Positions 1 through 10,533 are shown, counted from the first letter of the stretch. The stretch is DNA of 64,000 bases from Nostoc linckia FACHB-104 (GCF_014696615.1 NZ_JACJQJ010000008.1:1-64000); one strand, 5' to 3'. The notes: generated by a model from the sequence alone, not told the origin. A program made the numbers and translations.

Positions 1-289
1 TGAGGACACCATGCTCATTACCACTATATTGTTTTCTGACTATTTCTATTTCTTCAGAATACCTTTTATCTAAAACGCTATCATCAAATATTATGTAACC
101 ATTAGCATCAGGCTCAACTACCTCTTTCACGTTATCCCATAATAAACGAGGTGTTAACTTTTCTCTTCTCAAATAATAGTTAATTGCATCATGGCTAATA
201 CTTTCTAAATGCTCTGCTAAATTGGTAACTGTATAATTAATCTGACTACTTAATAAGTATTGGCAGTAATTTAGCTTAGTAAATCTCAT
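1..289 (-). CDS. IS701-like transposase, N-terminal part (cut by window edge)
   Basis: The minus strand is open from an ATG at 289 to the window edge, about 96 codons. It begins MRFTKLNYCQYLLSS and contains HLESISHDAIN, TPRLLWDNV and the segment YIIFDDSVLDKRYSEEIE. These look like the N-terminal part of cyanobacterial DDE transposases of the IS701 group, in which the DD-containing segment holds the first catalytic Asp. A second in-frame ATG at 304 adds five residues. The gene continues beyond base 1, so its integrity cannot be judged. The right end of the element may be the GCGTAAGTCCT motif at 452-462. The family call is from recognition of the sequence, not a search. Confidence 0.75.
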   Translation of the reverse strand, partial: MRFTKLNYCQYLLSSQINYTVTNLAEHLESISHDAINYYLRREKLTPRLLWDNVKEVVEPDANGYIIFDDSVLDKRYSEEIEIVRKQYSGNEHGVL

Positions 290-449
290 TACCGTAAGCA
301 ACATTTATCTAATACAACCTCTACCTATTTTCTCATGAATATTTCATGCTTTGCTTCCAATACACCGACTTCTATTACGAATACAAGGCTTTCGGAATCA
401 GATTTAACTAATACCTATGTACTAGCAATTGGCGATCGCATTGTGCCAG

Positions 450-465
450 TTGCGTAAGTCCTGAT
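450..465. repeat. Possible insertion-element end, shared with MITE at 28.7 kb
   Basis: The 16 bases TTGCGTAAGTCCTGAT recur exactly at 28799-28814, at the right end of a miniature inverted-repeat element. Here they sit about 160 bp upstream of the transposase start. This suggests, but does not prove, that they mark the right terminus of that insertion sequence. Confidence 0.4.
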
Positions 466-474
466 GAAAAATGA

Positions 475-1605
475 CTAATTATTAATAGGTAAATTCACAA
501 TAAATGTTGTGCCAATTCCTGGTTTACTAGCAAAAGAAATATTACCACCATGTAAATCTACATAATACTTCACAATAGCTAGACCTAAACCATTGCCAGG
601 AATTTTCCCTACATTACTAGCTCTATGAAAAGAATTAAATAAATTTTCTTGATCTGCTACAGGAATCCCAATACCTTCATCTTGGATGCGAAAAATAACT
701 TCTCCCGTTACGTAAAACACATCAAAGCGAACGTTACCACCTACAGGTGAGTATTTGACAGCATTTGCCAGCAGATTACTCAGAATATGGTATACCATTT
801 TCCCATCTAATTTAATTAGATGGGAATTTTGTACAGTGGAATTATTTTCTATATTTGCCAAACTACCGTGGACAGTAAATATAATTTTGTGATTTTCGCT
901 AGCACTGAGTTGTATATCTTGTAATAAATCTTGGCAGAATTTTTCTAAATCTAATGGTGTTGGATTAAATTGCAATTTTTCATTTTCATCTTTGCTCATC
1001 AATAAAACATCAGTCAATAAATTATCTAAATGTTTTACAGATTTTTGAATATGGCTAAGATATTCATCTCTTTTTTCCTCATTAAACTGCAGGTTGTAGT
1101 TTGATAATAATTCAGTACAAGTTAAAATATTATTTAAAGGATTACGAAACTCATGACTAACCATTGAAACAAATTTATTTTTAATGGCTCTATTTTCTTT
1201 TTCTTTTTCTAATGCTTCCCGCATCACCACTTCTATTTGATGCTTGTTTAAAGCAATTTCAATGGTAGTAATTAATTGAGTTTCTTCAAATGGTTTAAGT
1301 ATATAACCAAATGGTTGTGTGGTTTTGGCTTTTTGTAAATGAGTTTGGTCTGAATAAGCAGTTAGATAAATCACTGGAATATTAAAAAGATGACCAATTT
1401 CGGCAGCTGCTTCTATGCCACTCATATCACCTTTAAGCATGACATCCATTAAAATTAAATCTGGACGAATTTCTCCAGCTTTTTCAACTGCTTGTCTCCC
1501 ATAGGCAGCAATTTCTGGGACAATATATCCAGCTTTTTCTAGACAACTTTTGATGTCAAAAGCAATAATTATTTCATCTTCAACTACCAATATTTTTTCT
1601 TTCAT
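475..1605 (-). CDS. Receiver-histidine kinase hybrid (REC-HisKA-HATPase)
   Basis: This 376-residue soluble signalling protein has an N-terminal receiver domain at about residues 3-120, with phospho-acceptor Asp54, Thr82 and Lys104. A linker leads to a HisKA domain whose H-box VSHEFRNP holds His151. The C-terminal HATPase_c domain shows an N-box (SNLLANAVKYSP), a G1 box (DEGIGIP) and a G2 box (GNGLGLAIV). It has no membrane segment. The receiver-first order suggests a relay intermediate that receives phosphate from, or is tuned by, another kinase. It starts 6 bp after the stop of the upstream CBS-PAS-GAF kinase on the same strand, so the two are almost certainly cotranscribed and probably act in one pathway. 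No output regulator lies next to them. Confidence 0.92.
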   Translation of the reverse strand: MKEKILVVEDEIIIAFDIKSCLEKAGYIVPEIAAYGRQAVEKAGEIRPDLILMDVMLKGDMSGIEAAAEIGHLFNIPVIYLTAYSDQTHLQKAKTTQPFGYILKPFEETQLITTIEIALNKHQIEVVMREALEKEKENRAIKNKFVSMVSHEFRNPLNNILTCTELLSNYNLQFNEEKRDEYLSHIQKSVKHLDNLLTDVLLMSKDENEKLQFNPTPLDLEKFCQDLLQDIQLSASENHKIIFTVHGSLANIENNSTVQNSHLIKLDGKMVYHILSNLLANAVKYSPVGGNVRFDVFYVTGEVIFRIQDEGIGIPVADQENLFNSFHRASNVGKIPGNGLGLAIVKYYVDLHGGNISFASKPGIGTTFIVNLPINN

Positions 1606-1611
1606 AAATTC

Positions 1612-4326
1612 CTATCTCTGTTCACTAAAAGTAATTGTAAATGAAGTCCCCAACGATGTATTAAAGGTAATTGTTCCTTGTAACTGCTCTACTAAGCTCC
1701 AAACTAGTTGTAATCCAAGAGATTGATTTTTATAAGTTTCTATATCTTGGGATAGCCCTATACCATTATCACTAATATTTAAGAAATATTGATTTTTGGT
1801 TGTTTCAAGCATCTCTATATAAATATCCCCCTGTCGCTCATCGGAAAACGCATATTTTATGGAATTAGAAACCAATTCATTAATAATTAAACCGCAAGAA
1901 ATAGCAGTATCTATTTTTAGAAAAATTTTATCTATTTTTAAGTGAGTCTTGATGTTTAGTTTAATTCCATATGAACGTAGTAAATTACTAACCAAACTTC
2001 TTAAATAATCAGAAAAGTTAATTTTCGATAAATTATTTGATTGATATAAGTTTTCGTGAATTATTGCCATAGCTCTGACACGGTTATGGCTATCTTGAAA
2101 AAGCTCACAAGCTTGCTCATCATTAATATATCTAGATTGCAAACGCAACAAACTAGAAATAATTTGCAAATTATTTTTTACTCGATGGTGAATTTCTTTC
2201 AATAAAATATCTTTTTCTTTTAGAGACACCTTAAGTTTGTTTTCTGCTTGGGTGCGAGCCGTAATATCAGTATTTGAGCCAGCTAGAAAACACATATTAT
2301 CCTGAGGATCTCGCAAAAGTGTACCTCGGCTCAGAAACCATATACAAATACCATCTTTTTTTAGCATTCGGTGTTCAATTTCGTATTTTAAAGTTAACCC
2401 TGCTAAATATGTATACACTGCGTTTTTTACTGATTCCACATCATCAGGATGAACCAATTTTAGCCAATCATCAAAATATTTAGGAGTTTCCTGTTCCGGA
2501 TAACCAAGCATGGCTTTTAAATTGGGATCTATATAGATTTCGTTGGTTTTAATATTCCATTCCCATATTCCTACTTTCCCTGCATTAATAGCTCGTATAT
2601 ATCTCTCTTCGCTAATTCTTAATGCTTGTTCTACTCGCTGGCGTTCCAAAGCATTACCAATAATTTCACCAACCATTCTGAGCATGATAATGCTATCTTC
2701 TGTCCAAGTTTTTGTAGTCTTTACGGAATCAAATTGCAGGTAACCAATTAATAAGCCACTACATACTATAGGCACGATAATTAGAGACTGAATAGTTTGG
2801 GTGGGTAAATCTAGTGTTTTGTGATTTACGGCGATTAATAAATTCTCAATATTAGGTATATGAATCGTTTCAAAATTGCTGAGTTTTTCTCTTCCCCAAG
2901 ATAAAACCGCATTGCTAATATCCTGTAAATTATGAATTTGTCCTTCTAAAGATTGTGCATACCACTCATAAGTATTGCTATCTGCAAATACAAATACATA
3001 AGCGCGATCAACATTTGTGATTTCGCCAATCAACTGTAATGCTTGATTGATACCGTTTTCAATTTCATTAGGCGCAAGATTGATAAAATGTGTAGATATA
3101 GCAGTAGTGAGTTTTTCAAATTCAACTCGATATCTTAAAGCTTCTTCAATACGTTGGCGTTCCCTAATCTCTTCCACCAATCGTTTATTAATATCTTGTA
3201 ATTCTTTAGTTCTTTCTTCTACACGAATTTCTAGTTCTGCTTTGGCTTTTTGTAAGGCTTCTTGTACTTGTTTACGTTCAGTAATATTGCGAATAATAGC
3301 AATAATCTGTTGCTGAGTTGAAGGTAAAATCCGCGCTTCAAAAATTTCTTCTTTACCAGCTATTGATAATAAATATTCAATCGTAACCATGTTACCATTT
3401 TGCTGTGAATGGTAAATAGCAGTAATAAATTTGCTAGCAACATTTGGAGGAAGAACATCTTGGATCTTTCTTCCCAAAAAAAATTCTGGTACTACATATA
3501 AGTCTGATACATTTTTGGCATAGTAACTGAGAATTATGCCATCACTATCAAGACGAAAATACAAATCAGGAAAGGCTTGAAAAATTTCTTGTAAGTCAGA
3601 AGTTGTTTGCAGTAATTGCTCCTCTGTAGCAATGCGATCGCTTAGTTCTCGCTGTAACTTTTGATTAGCTTTAACTAACTCTGCAGTTGCTTGATTAACT
3701 CGCAGTTCAGATTCTGCTTCAGCATTTTTTAATGCTATATCTAAAGAACAACGCTGGGCAATTTCTAATTGTAAATCTTCTCGTGTTTTGACAAGTTCTT
3801 TTTGCAAACCCGCAGCTAAACTTTCTGGTGTGACAATTCCTAATAATTGCCCTCTATCATTGACAATAGGTAAATTACGTATGCTATATTGCTGCATTAG
3901 TGGCAATATTTTATTAACATCAAAATCCTCCTTTAAAGTAATTAAAGGGTGTTTCATAACTTCAGTAATTTTTACGGTGGATAAATTTATTCCAGAAGTC
4001 ATGAGTTGCAAAATATCTATCAGTGTTAATATCCCTAGTAAGTAGGAATTATCTACAACATATACGTAATCAATATTTGAATTTAATTGATGATTGACTT
4101 TAGTGTTATTGGTAATATTCAGTCTGTGAAATGTAGGGATTGATTTATCTGCAATTAATTTTCTTATTTGAGGATATGTATGCAAATTACAATTAGCCCA
4201 AAAATTACTTTTTTCCATGCCAATATCTTCCCTTTTTTGCCTGACATAACTGATAATTTCTTCGACTGTAGTATCAGGAGAGAAAGTTACGATAGAGTCT
4301 AGAATTGCATAGTCTGATAGTGGCAT
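1612..4326 (-). CDS. CBS-PAS-GAF-PAS sensor kinase, HisKA_2 type
   Basis: This 904-residue cytosolic sensor kinase has two CBS motifs at about residues 5-175 (the second contains [18 protein letters not shown]). A coiled coil follows, then a PAS domain at about 245-350, another helical linker, a GAF domain at about 403-562 and a PAS_3 domain at about 575-695 with the WLKLVHPDD signature. The transmitter is HisKA_2: [11 protein letters not shown] with the likely phosphorylated His714, followed by HATPase_c motifs ([18 protein letters not shown]). HisKA_2 kinases often signal to stand-alone receivers, which fits the receiver-kinase gene 6 bp downstream. CBS pairs usually bind adenine nucleotides, so energy sensing is possible. 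The ligands of the GAF and PAS domains are unknown. The GAF domain shows no obvious bilin-binding DRAYVF-Cys arrangement that I could confirm. Confidence 0.92.
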   Translation of the reverse strand: MPLSDYAILDSIVTFSPDTTVEEIISYVRQKREDIGMEKSNFWANCNLHTYPQIRKLIADKSIPTFHRLNITNNTKVNHQLNSNIDYVYVVDNSYLLGILTLIDILQLMTSGINLSTVKITEVMKHPLITLKEDFDVNKILPLMQQYSIRNLPIVNDRGQLLGIVTPESLAAGLQKELVKTREDLQLEIAQRCSLDIALKNAEAESELRVNQATAELVKANQKLQRELSDRIATEEQLLQTTSDLQEIFQAFPDLYFRLDSDGIILSYYAKNVSDLYVVPEFFLGRKIQDVLPPNVASKFITAIYHSQQNGNMVTIEYLLSIAGKEEIFEARILPSTQQQIIAIIRNITERKQVQEALQKAKAELEIRVEERTKELQDINKRLVEEIRERQRIEEALRYRVEFEKLTTAISTHFINLAPNEIENGINQALQLIGEITNVDRAYVFVFADSNTYEWYAQSLEGQIHNLQDISNAVLSWGREKLSNFETIHIPNIENLLIAVNHKTLDLPTQTIQSLIIVPIVCSGLLIGYLQFDSVKTTKTWTEDSIIMLRMVGEIIGNALERQRVEQALRISEERYIRAINAGKVGIWEWNIKTNEIYIDPNLKAMLGYPEQETPKYFDDWLKLVHPDDVESVKNAVYTYLAGLTLKYEIEHRMLKKDGICIWFLSRGTLLRDPQDNMCFLAGSNTDITARTQAENKLKVSLKEKDILLKEIHHRVKNNLQIISSLLRLQSRYINDEQACELFQDSHNRVRAMAIIHENLYQSNNLSKINFSDYLRSLVSNLLRSYGIKLNIKTHLKIDKIFLKIDTAISCGLIINELVSNSIKYAFSDERQGDIYIEMLETTKNQYFLNISDNGIGLSQDIETYKNQSLGLQLVWSLVEQLQGTITFNTSLGTSFTITFSEQR

Positions 4327-5212
4327 AATGTATGGGATGGCTAGATTGATACATCTATGGCTAGAGCAAAATATTCAATAAATATTGGCTACAGAAAATA
4401 CAAATTATCAAAAAGATGAATTTGTATTATGTCGAAAATTCGTAATTAATAATCATAAATTACGAATTCTGTAGTATTATTTTGCCCAAAAAAAATATAT
4501 TCCAGTCAACCAATTTTGAGGTTACTAATTACCCTATGCCTTTATCTCGGCTTAAATTCAGAGCTTGGGAAGAGCGAATTGTTACTGTTTTCAACCTAAC
4601 TTTTCTGGAAAATCGAAATTTTATATTCTGTATTCTCAATTCAAAATATAAAATTGAAACTGCGCCTATTGCCAGGACAAAAAACTAAAAAATCGTAATA
4701 GTTTCAGTAAAATCTATTTACGAACTATTTTTGGAAATCTATTCTGGAACTGAAATATTCTCAGGATGCTCGACCAAGATTACAAAAATGCAGAAAATGG
4801 TGAAACAATTTTTATTGCTACAACACTAATGGCAATGCTATACATAGTTTTCCATTACCTCAAATTTTGCTGTTATATGGGTAGACAAGCTGTATTAAAG
4901 ACAACTTTGTTGTGATTTTTTTGTAAAAAATTAATAACATTGCAACCCTGATAATCAAATCTCCAATTTATCTCCATATTTATCTATATGTCGTAACTAT
5001 AGATAAAAGGAGACAATTTGCTGTAGCCAGCTTAAGTCATAAATATTATCTTTACTTCAGTAATATTGCTTAAATATTCTACGTATAAGTATGTAATATT
5101 AATAACAATTTATCTAGAATTTTGTAGTGTAAGCATAGGCAGCACTTTTAACAGGGCACTTTTTTGGTGAACTTAGCCAGTAAATTAGAAGTAGGACGTA
5201 AAAAATAAACTG
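4327..5212. other. AT-rich intergenic region with divergent promoters
   Basis: These 886 bp separate the kinase operon (minus) from glcE (plus) and hold no convincing gene. A perfect 11-bp inverted repeat AATTCGTAATT / AATTACGAATT at 4437-4447 and 4458-4468, with a 10-base loop, lies about 110 bp upstream of the kinase start. It could be a protein-binding palindrome or a repeat remnant. Short open frames here look like chance. Confidence 0.5.
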
Positions 5213-6499
5213 ATGAATGCGATCGCTTCTTGTCTGGCATCTATCGTCAATGAAGAAAATGCTGTTTACCTTTGGGAAAATATTGCACCCACACTTAAAG
5301 AATCTATTGCCAAGACAATGGTTACGGGAAAACACCCCAGTTGTCTTGTCTACCCCAGTACCCAGGAACAACTAGCAGCCATTATTGCCGAAGCATACCG
5401 TCAAAATTGGCGTGTTCTTCCCTGTGGTAGTGCTAGTAAACTAAGCTGGGGTGGTTTAGCTCAAGATATTGATGTGGTTGTGAGTACAGAACGCATCAAT
5501 CGCCTAATTGAACACGCCGTTGGTGATTTAACGGTGACAGTAGAAGCGGGCATGAAATTTTCCCAAATTCAAGCTATTTTGGCTAATCATCGCCAATTTC
5601 TCGCCCTTGACCCTACTGCACCAGAGTTGGCAACCATTGGTGGTATAGTTGCTACAGCTAATACAGGTTCTCTGCGACAACGTTATGGTAGTGTACGTGA
5701 CCAGTTATTAGGTATTACCTTTGTCCGTGCTGATGGAGAAATCGCCAAAGCTGGCGGAAGAGTTGTGAAAAATGTGGCTGGATATGACCTGATGAAGTTA
5801 TTTACTGGGTCTTATGGCACATTGGGAATTATCACCCAAGTTACCTTTAGGGTTTACCCCCAGCAAGAAACATCAGCCACAGTAGTATTAACTGGCGAAG
5901 AGGCGGCGATATCGCAAGCTGCTGCTACCTTGCGAGGTTCGGCCTTAACGCCAACCCAGGCTGATTTATTATCCACTAAACTAGTTGATAGTTTAGAATT
6001 AGGTAAAGGATTAGGATTAATTGCCCGGTTCCAAAGTATTAGTGAGAGTGTCAACGAACAGGCAAATAGATTATTAGAAGTCGGGCAAACATTGGGTTTA
6101 GAAGGAAAAATTTATGTAGTAGAGGCAGAGGCTAATCTATGGCAGAGATTGCCAGAACAAATGCACTCTGATGTTCCAAATCTACCGATTACTTGCAAAA
6201 TAGGAGTATTACCGAGCGCGGCTGTAGAAGTTCTCAGTCGAGTAGAAATGGGGCTAATTCATATTAGTAGTGGCTTGGGAGTATTGTGCTTAAATAGCCA
6301 AAAGCAAGTTTTGCAAACTCGCGATATTTGTCAAAATTATGGTGGCTTTCTTTCGATTTTGGCTGCACCAGCTAAGGTGAAAGAAAAGTTTGATGTGTGG
6401 GGATACAAAGGTAATGCTTTAGATTTGATGCGTCGCATTAAAGCACAGTTTGATAGCAAAAATATTTTAAGTCCAGGTCGGTTTGTTGGGGGGATTTAG
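5213..6499 (+). CDS. glcE: Glycolate oxidase FAD-binding subunit GlcE
   Basis: This 428-residue flavoprotein is of the FAD_binding_4 class (PCMH fold). Flavin-binding segments are PCGSASKLSWGG (residues 70-81), ATIGGIVATANTG (140-152) and GGRVVKNVAGYDLMKL (181-196). The C-terminus NILSPGRFVGGI is characteristic of the GlcD/GlcE family. GlcE works with GlcD and GlcF to oxidise glycolate to glyoxylate in photorespiration. The iron-sulfur subunit glcF follows after a 160-bp repeat-bearing gap. GlcD is not in this window, which is common in cyanobacteria. A HIP1 site lies within the first codons. The call GlcE rather than GlcD rests on the linked glcF and on length. Confidence 0.85.
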   Translation: MNAIASCLASIVNEENAVYLWENIAPTLKESIAKTMVTGKHPSCLVYPSTQEQLAAIIAEAYRQNWRVLPCGSASKLSWGGLAQDIDVVVSTERINRLIEHAVGDLTVTVEAGMKFSQIQAILANHRQFLALDPTAPELATIGGIVATANTGSLRQRYGSVRDQLLGITFVRADGEIAKAGGRVVKNVAGYDLMKLFTGSYGTLGIITQVTFRVYPQQETSATVVLTGEEAAISQAAATLRGSALTPTQADLLSTKLVDSLELGKGLGLIARFQSISESVNEQANRLLEVGQTLGLEGKIYVVEAEANLWQRLPEQMHSDVPNLPITCKIGVLPSAAVEVLSRVEMGLIHISSGLGVLCLNSQKQVLQTRDICQNYGGFLSILAAPAKVKEKFDVWGYKGNALDLMRRIKAQFDSKNILSPGRFVGGI

Positions 6500-6543
6500 G
6501 GGATTGGGGACTAGGGACTGGGGACTGGGGATTGGGGATTGGG
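6500..6543. repeat. STRR heptanucleotide repeat
   Basis: Degenerate tandem heptamers of the type GGGGACT and GGGGATT run from the glcE stop codon into the glcE-glcF gap. The same family, on the other strand, is seen at 12241-12310. Confidence 0.85.
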
Positions 6544-6661
6544 AAATTCAGTTAATTAGGATAAGGCACAAATAATTTTACTCTTGAGTCTTGTACAGAC
6601 GCGATTAATCGCGTCTCTCCAACTCAGCACTCAGCACTCAAAAAAGAGGGGAAAAAGTAAT

Positions 6662-8017
6662 ATGCAAGTTTCGGAAAATTCTGTTGATAATACGGCGAGT
6701 ATCAAAAATTTGCAGGGGTTTGATGCGAGTCATCCACCCGATCCAAAGTTAATTGATAGTTGTGTACATTGTGGATTTTGTCTTTCTACTTGTCCCAGTT
6801 ATCGGGTGTTAGGGAAAGAGATGGATTCTCCCAGGGGACGTATCTATTTAATGGATGCGATTAATGAGGGTGAAATTGCACTGAATACAGCAACGGTAGA
6901 ACATTTTGATTCTTGTTTGGGGTGTTTGGCTTGTGTCACAACTTGTCCTTCTGGTGTGCAGTATGACAAGTTAATTTCTGCTACTCGCCATCAAGTTGAA
7001 CGCAATTATTCTCGCAGTTTACCCGATCAGCTGGTTCGGCAATTAATATTTACTTTATTTCCTAACCCCGACCTTTTGAGAATTTTACTTATACCTTTGA
7101 TGGCTTATCAAAAGTTGGGGGTTTCTAAATTCATTCGCGCTACGGGTTTATTGAAAAATATATCTCCCCGCCTAGCAGCAATGGAATCGATTCTGCCAGA
7201 AATTACTTTAAAAACATTTCAAAGTAATTTACCAACTGTTATCCGTGCAAAAGGTGAGAAACGTTATCGTGTGGGGATGATTTTAGGATGTGTGCAAAGG
7301 CTATTCTTTTCTCCTGTGAATGAAGCAACTGTGCGAGTGTTGACGGCGAATGGTTGTGAGGTTGTAATTCCCCCATCCCAAGGATGTTGTGCGGCGCTTC
7401 CCGAACACCAAGGACAAACAGAACAAGCAAAGGCTTTGGCGAGACAGATGATTGATAGTTTTGCCAATACTGATGTAGATTTTGTGATTATCAATGCTGC
7501 TGGTTGTGGGCATACATTGAAGGAATACGGTCATATTCTGGCAGATGACCCAGAATATCGGGAAAAGGCGCAAGCATTTGCTGCTAAGGTGAAAGATGCC
7601 CAAGAGTTTTTAGCGACGGTAGGTTTAACAGCGAAATTGCTGCCGATTACTGATAAACCTGTGAATTTAGTTTATCAGGACGCTTGTCATTTACTGCATG
7701 GGCAAAAGATTAGTGTGCAACCGCGTCAGTTGTTACGCCAAATTCCAGGGGTGAAGTTAAGTGAACCTTTGGATGCAGCTTTATGTTGTGGCAGTGCAGG
7801 TGTTTATAATATGTTGCAACCGGAAGTTGCGGAAGAATTGGGTCAGCAAAAGGTGCAGAATTTGCTGAATACTGGTGCAGAGTTAATCGCTTCTGCTAAT
7901 CCTGGTTGTACTTTGCAGATTACCAAGCATTTGCACTTGCAAGGTAAGAATATATCTGTAATTCACCCGATGGAGTTGTTAGATTATTCGATTCGGGGAG
8001 AGAAGTTGGGGAGATGA
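6662..8017 (+). CDS. glcF: Glycolate oxidase iron-sulfur subunit GlcF
   Basis: This 452-residue protein has two ferredoxin-type 4Fe-4S motifs, with Cys34/37/40/44 followed by Pro and Cys85/88/91/95 followed by Pro. Two CCG (heterodisulfide-reductase-like) modules come after: SQGCCAALPEHQG near 239-251, and DACHLLHG to AALCCGSAG at 340-380. It carries electrons from the flavin subunits of glycolate oxidase to the quinone pool or another acceptor. I prefer the ATG at 6662 to an in-frame start at 6584. GAGGGGAAAA lies just upstream of 6662, and the extra 26 residues would be encoded by intergenic repeat sequence. It is likely cotranscribed with glcE. Confidence 0.9.
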   Translation: MQVSENSVDNTASIKNLQGFDASHPPDPKLIDSCVHCGFCLSTCPSYRVLGKEMDSPRGRIYLMDAINEGEIALNTATVEHFDSCLGCLACVTTCPSGVQYDKLISATRHQVERNYSRSLPDQLVRQLIFTLFPNPDLLRILLIPLMAYQKLGVSKFIRATGLLKNISPRLAAMESILPEITLKTFQSNLPTVIRAKGEKRYRVGMILGCVQRLFFSPVNEATVRVLTANGCEVVIPPSQGCCAALPEHQGQTEQAKALARQMIDSFANTDVDFVIINAAGCGHTLKEYGHILADDPEYREKAQAFAAKVKDAQEFLATVGLTAKLLPITDKPVNLVYQDACHLLHGQKISVQPRQLLRQIPGVKLSEPLDAALCCGSAGVYNMLQPEVAEELGQQKVQNLLNTGAELIASANPGCTLQITKHLHLQGKNISVIHPMELLDYSIRGEKLGR

Positions 8018-8137
8018 GGGGGATGAGGGACTGTATAACCCAATATTTTCGGGAGTTTGTTGGGTTTCACTACTTACCCCTCTAAGGAAGCAAGCCACAA
8101 CCCAACCTTGTATCTTCATTCAGGTTTTTATCCTGGC

Positions 8138-8464
8138 TTATAGCGATATCACGGTTTCAGCAGATTGTCCCTGCGCGTGACGGGAGCGAAGATGTAAAGT
8201 GATTTCCGTATCAAGTCGCTTGAGGAAAATAAGGAGTTTTCCCTCGCTAAACCGTTGAAACTCTCCTTTCATTAAATGAGATACTTCTGGCTGGGGAATA
8301 CCAAGAAGTTCGCTAATTTCGCGCTGTTTGAGATTGCGTTGTTTTAGAAGGCGGAGTACCTGAATGCCTATTTTACCCCGCGTAAAAAGTTCATCTGCAT
8401 TCTCTAAACCGAGATCAGCAAATACATTACCACTACTTTCTTCAAAAACGGGTTCCTGAGTCAT
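8138..8464 (-). CDS. HigA-type antitoxin, XRE family
   Basis: This 108-residue protein has a central helix-turn-helix at about residues 45-68 (LKQREISELLGIPQPEVSHLM), typical of XRE/Cro-family antitoxins that pair with Gp49-like toxins. The N-terminal FADLGLENADEL segment is usual in this subgroup. Its start lies 2 bp after the stop of the toxin gene, giving the toxin-first order of HigBA-like modules. By analogy it neutralises the toxin and represses the shared promoter. Confidence 0.88.
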   Translation of the reverse strand: MTQEPVFEESSGNVFADLGLENADELFTRGKIGIQVLRLLKQRNLKQREISELLGIPQPEVSHLMKGEFQRFSEGKLLIFLKRLDTEITLHLRSRHAQGQSAETVISL

Positions 8465-8466
8465 TG

Positions 8467-8835
8467 TTATTTCTCCCTTGCTACCGCATCTTTATAGCGT
8501 TGTTTAATCAAGTCAACATCAGCCTGTGGGGTTTTAATTCCCTGCTTTGATTTCTTTTGAAAAGCGTGCAGGACATAAATTCTTTCTGCAATCTTAACTG
8601 CATAGACTGCTCTGTAAGTATCAGTATCGTAACGTTTGACAATTTCATATACCCCACTTCCAACTCCTTTAAAAGGCTTGGCATCCATTGGTGTTTCCCC
8701 TGCTTGCACCAATTGCAGTGCATAGCCTACTGATGCACGGACTTCTTCGGGAAATGAACGGATATTTTTGAGAGAGTCTCCCATCCAAACCAGAGGTCGT
8801 AAAGGAATTTCTATAATATCCTCATCTTCGTCCAT
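8467..8835 (-). CDS. HigB-like toxin, phage-derived Gp49-like family
   Basis: This 122-residue protein belongs to the RelE/HigB superfamily (Gp49-like). The segment GVGSGVYEIVKRYDTDTYRAVY is followed by VKIAERIYVLHAFQKKSKQGIKTP, the standard core in which basic residues contact ribosome-bound mRNA. By family it would be an mRNA interferase acting at the ribosome. It is the first gene of a two-gene operon with the antitoxin 2 bp downstream. The 264 bp upstream (8836-9099) hold no gene and should carry the autoregulated promoter. Confidence 0.87.
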   Translation of the reverse strand: MDEDEDIIEIPLRPLVWMGDSLKNIRSFPEEVRASVGYALQLVQAGETPMDAKPFKGVGSGVYEIVKRYDTDTYRAVYAVKIAERIYVLHAFQKKSKQGIKTPQADVDLIKQRYKDAVAREK

Positions 8836-9099
8836 TTTATATGGAATTTCCTATAAAAATATTGAGTCAGACAATAGCATAAAGTGTCCCCGCGACACCA
8901 CCAGGATAGATGTTGACACTTACAAGCAGGTATTTGGTATTCGATGGTGAAGAAATTTCAGTAGTACCAAATTCGTAATTCGTAATTAAGAAAGTCAGAT
9001 TGAGTTGGATTTGGCAGTTTGAATGTTTTGCTGAATTTTAGAGAATAGGTATAAAAATCCTAACTTCCTTTTCCCCATTACCGTATTACCCATTACCTT

Positions 9100-10533
9100 T
9101 CACTCGGCTTTTTCCCGCCTTTGTTGGAGTTTCATCATGATTTCGGCGTGCATTTCTCGTGTAATGGGGTAAAAGTAGGTTAAGACTAAACCCGCAATTA
9201 AACAAACGGTAGGTAAGGGGCCGACTGCTAGGCGGATAGCGAGTAATGCTGATTCCGGTTGTGTGGGTAGTGATGTTTGTCCGGCTACTGCTTCTTTAAA
9301 ACCGTATACTTGCAAGGCGTTTCCGACTAAAAATAAGCCGAAGGCTAAACCAAATTTTTGTAGTAACACCATAAAACCATAAAATACTCCTTCGCGACGT
9401 TGTCCGGTTTGGAGTTCATCTAATTCAATCACATCGGGAATCATTGACCAGGGAACAAGATAAGCTGTAGAGACACCAAACCCTGCCATGATTGCCATGA
9501 TGTACATTAAAGTAAGTTGACCAGGTTGCAAGAAATAAAGTCCGGCGGCGGCGATAATCCATAAAATCATGCCGAGAAAATAGACGATTTTTTTGCCCAC
9601 TTTTTTACTTAAATTACTCCAGAAAAATAGCATTACTAGCGCTGTTCCTTGTACAGCAATCATCACTGTGGGGACATCCGCTTCTTGCAGACGCATACAG
9701 TAAACGACAAAATAAGGAATAATACTAGCTGTAATCTGTACGCCTAACCAAGAACAGAGATATATACCAATGACGAAGAGAAAAGGTTTGTTGGTGAAGG
9801 CGATTTTTATTTGTTCAATGAAGGGAATAGATGGGGGTTCTTCTAGTTGAATGCGTTTAGCTTCAAATGCTAACACGCGATCGCGTGTGCCATAAACGCA
9901 CCAATATAAGCCCAATACCGAGATGATAGTACAAACTGCTGCTAATACTAAATATTGTTGTGCGCGATCGCTTATTACCGAAAAAACAATTTTTGACAAT
10001 ATTAAAGATAAAATGCTGCCACCGATGGAAAAGGTGAAGCGAAAACTGTTAAGGCTGGTACGTTCGTCATAATCTTGGGTGAGTTCTGGTGTCATTGCTG
10101 TATAAGGCAAATTGACCACGGTGTAAAACACCTGGGATATCAACCCAATTACTACGTAATACCAGAACAAACCCCAAACACTAAATGGTGGTACAATCCA
10201 CTGTAAGAAAAAGAATACTCCAAAGGGAATTGCCCCATATAATAACCAAGGCAGACGACGACCCCAGCGACGAGATTTTGTTTTATCGGTCAGAAACCCT
10301 ACAAATGGATCGTTGACAGCATCCCAAATTTTGCCCACCATCAAAATACTGCCAGCTAAACCCGCCGGAATACCAGCGACATTGGTAAAGAAAACCAAGA
10401 GAAAAAATATGGCAATATTGGCAGTAATTGCGGGGCCTAAATCACCTGCACCATAGGCTAGTTTGGTTTTAAATGGCAGTTTTTCACTGTAAGCAGAACC
10501 ATCAGCGGCAGAATCATTCATAATATCTTGCAC
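9100..10533 (-). CDS. GPH-family sugar:cation symporter (MFS, MelB-like)
   Basis: This 477-residue membrane protein has about 12 hydrophobic segments. The signature KIWDAVNDPFVGFLTDKTKSR at about residues 47-67, then RWGRRLPWLL, is diagnostic for the glycoside-pentoside-hexuronide:cation symporter family. The conserved Asp residues of helix II normally bind the coupling cation. The substrate is probably a sugar or glycoside taken up with H+ or Na+, but it cannot be read from the sequence. It is divergent from the phosphoribosyltransferase at 10593, separated by 59 bp. No sugar-utilisation genes are adjacent. Confidence 0.88.
   Translation of the reverse strand: MQDIMNDSAADGSAYSEKLPFKTKLAYGAGDLGPAITANIAIFFLLVFFTNVAGIPAGLAGSILMVGKIWDAVNDPFVGFLTDKTKSRRWGRRLPWLLYGAIPFGVFFFLQWIVPPFSVWGLFWYYVVIGLISQVFYTVVNLPYTAMTPELTQDYDERTSLNSFRFTFSIGGSILSLILSKIVFSVISDRAQQYLVLAAVCTIISVLGLYWCVYGTRDRVLAFEAKRIQLEEPPSIPFIEQIKIAFTNKPFLFVIGIYLCSWLGVQITASIIPYFVVYCMRLQEADVPTVMIAVQGTALVMLFFWSNLSKKVGKKIVYFLGMILWIIAAAGLYFLQPGQLTLMYIMAIMAGFGVSTAYLVPWSMIPDVIELDELQTGQRREGVFYGFMVLLQKFGLAFGLFLVGNALQVYGFKEAVAGQTSLPTQPESALLAIRLAVGPLPTVCLIAGLVLTYFYPITREMHAEIMMKLQQRREKAE

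Noticed and set aside
4482-4688. 68-codon plus frame in the kinase-glcE gap
   Set aside because: No ribosome site or similarity; probably random.
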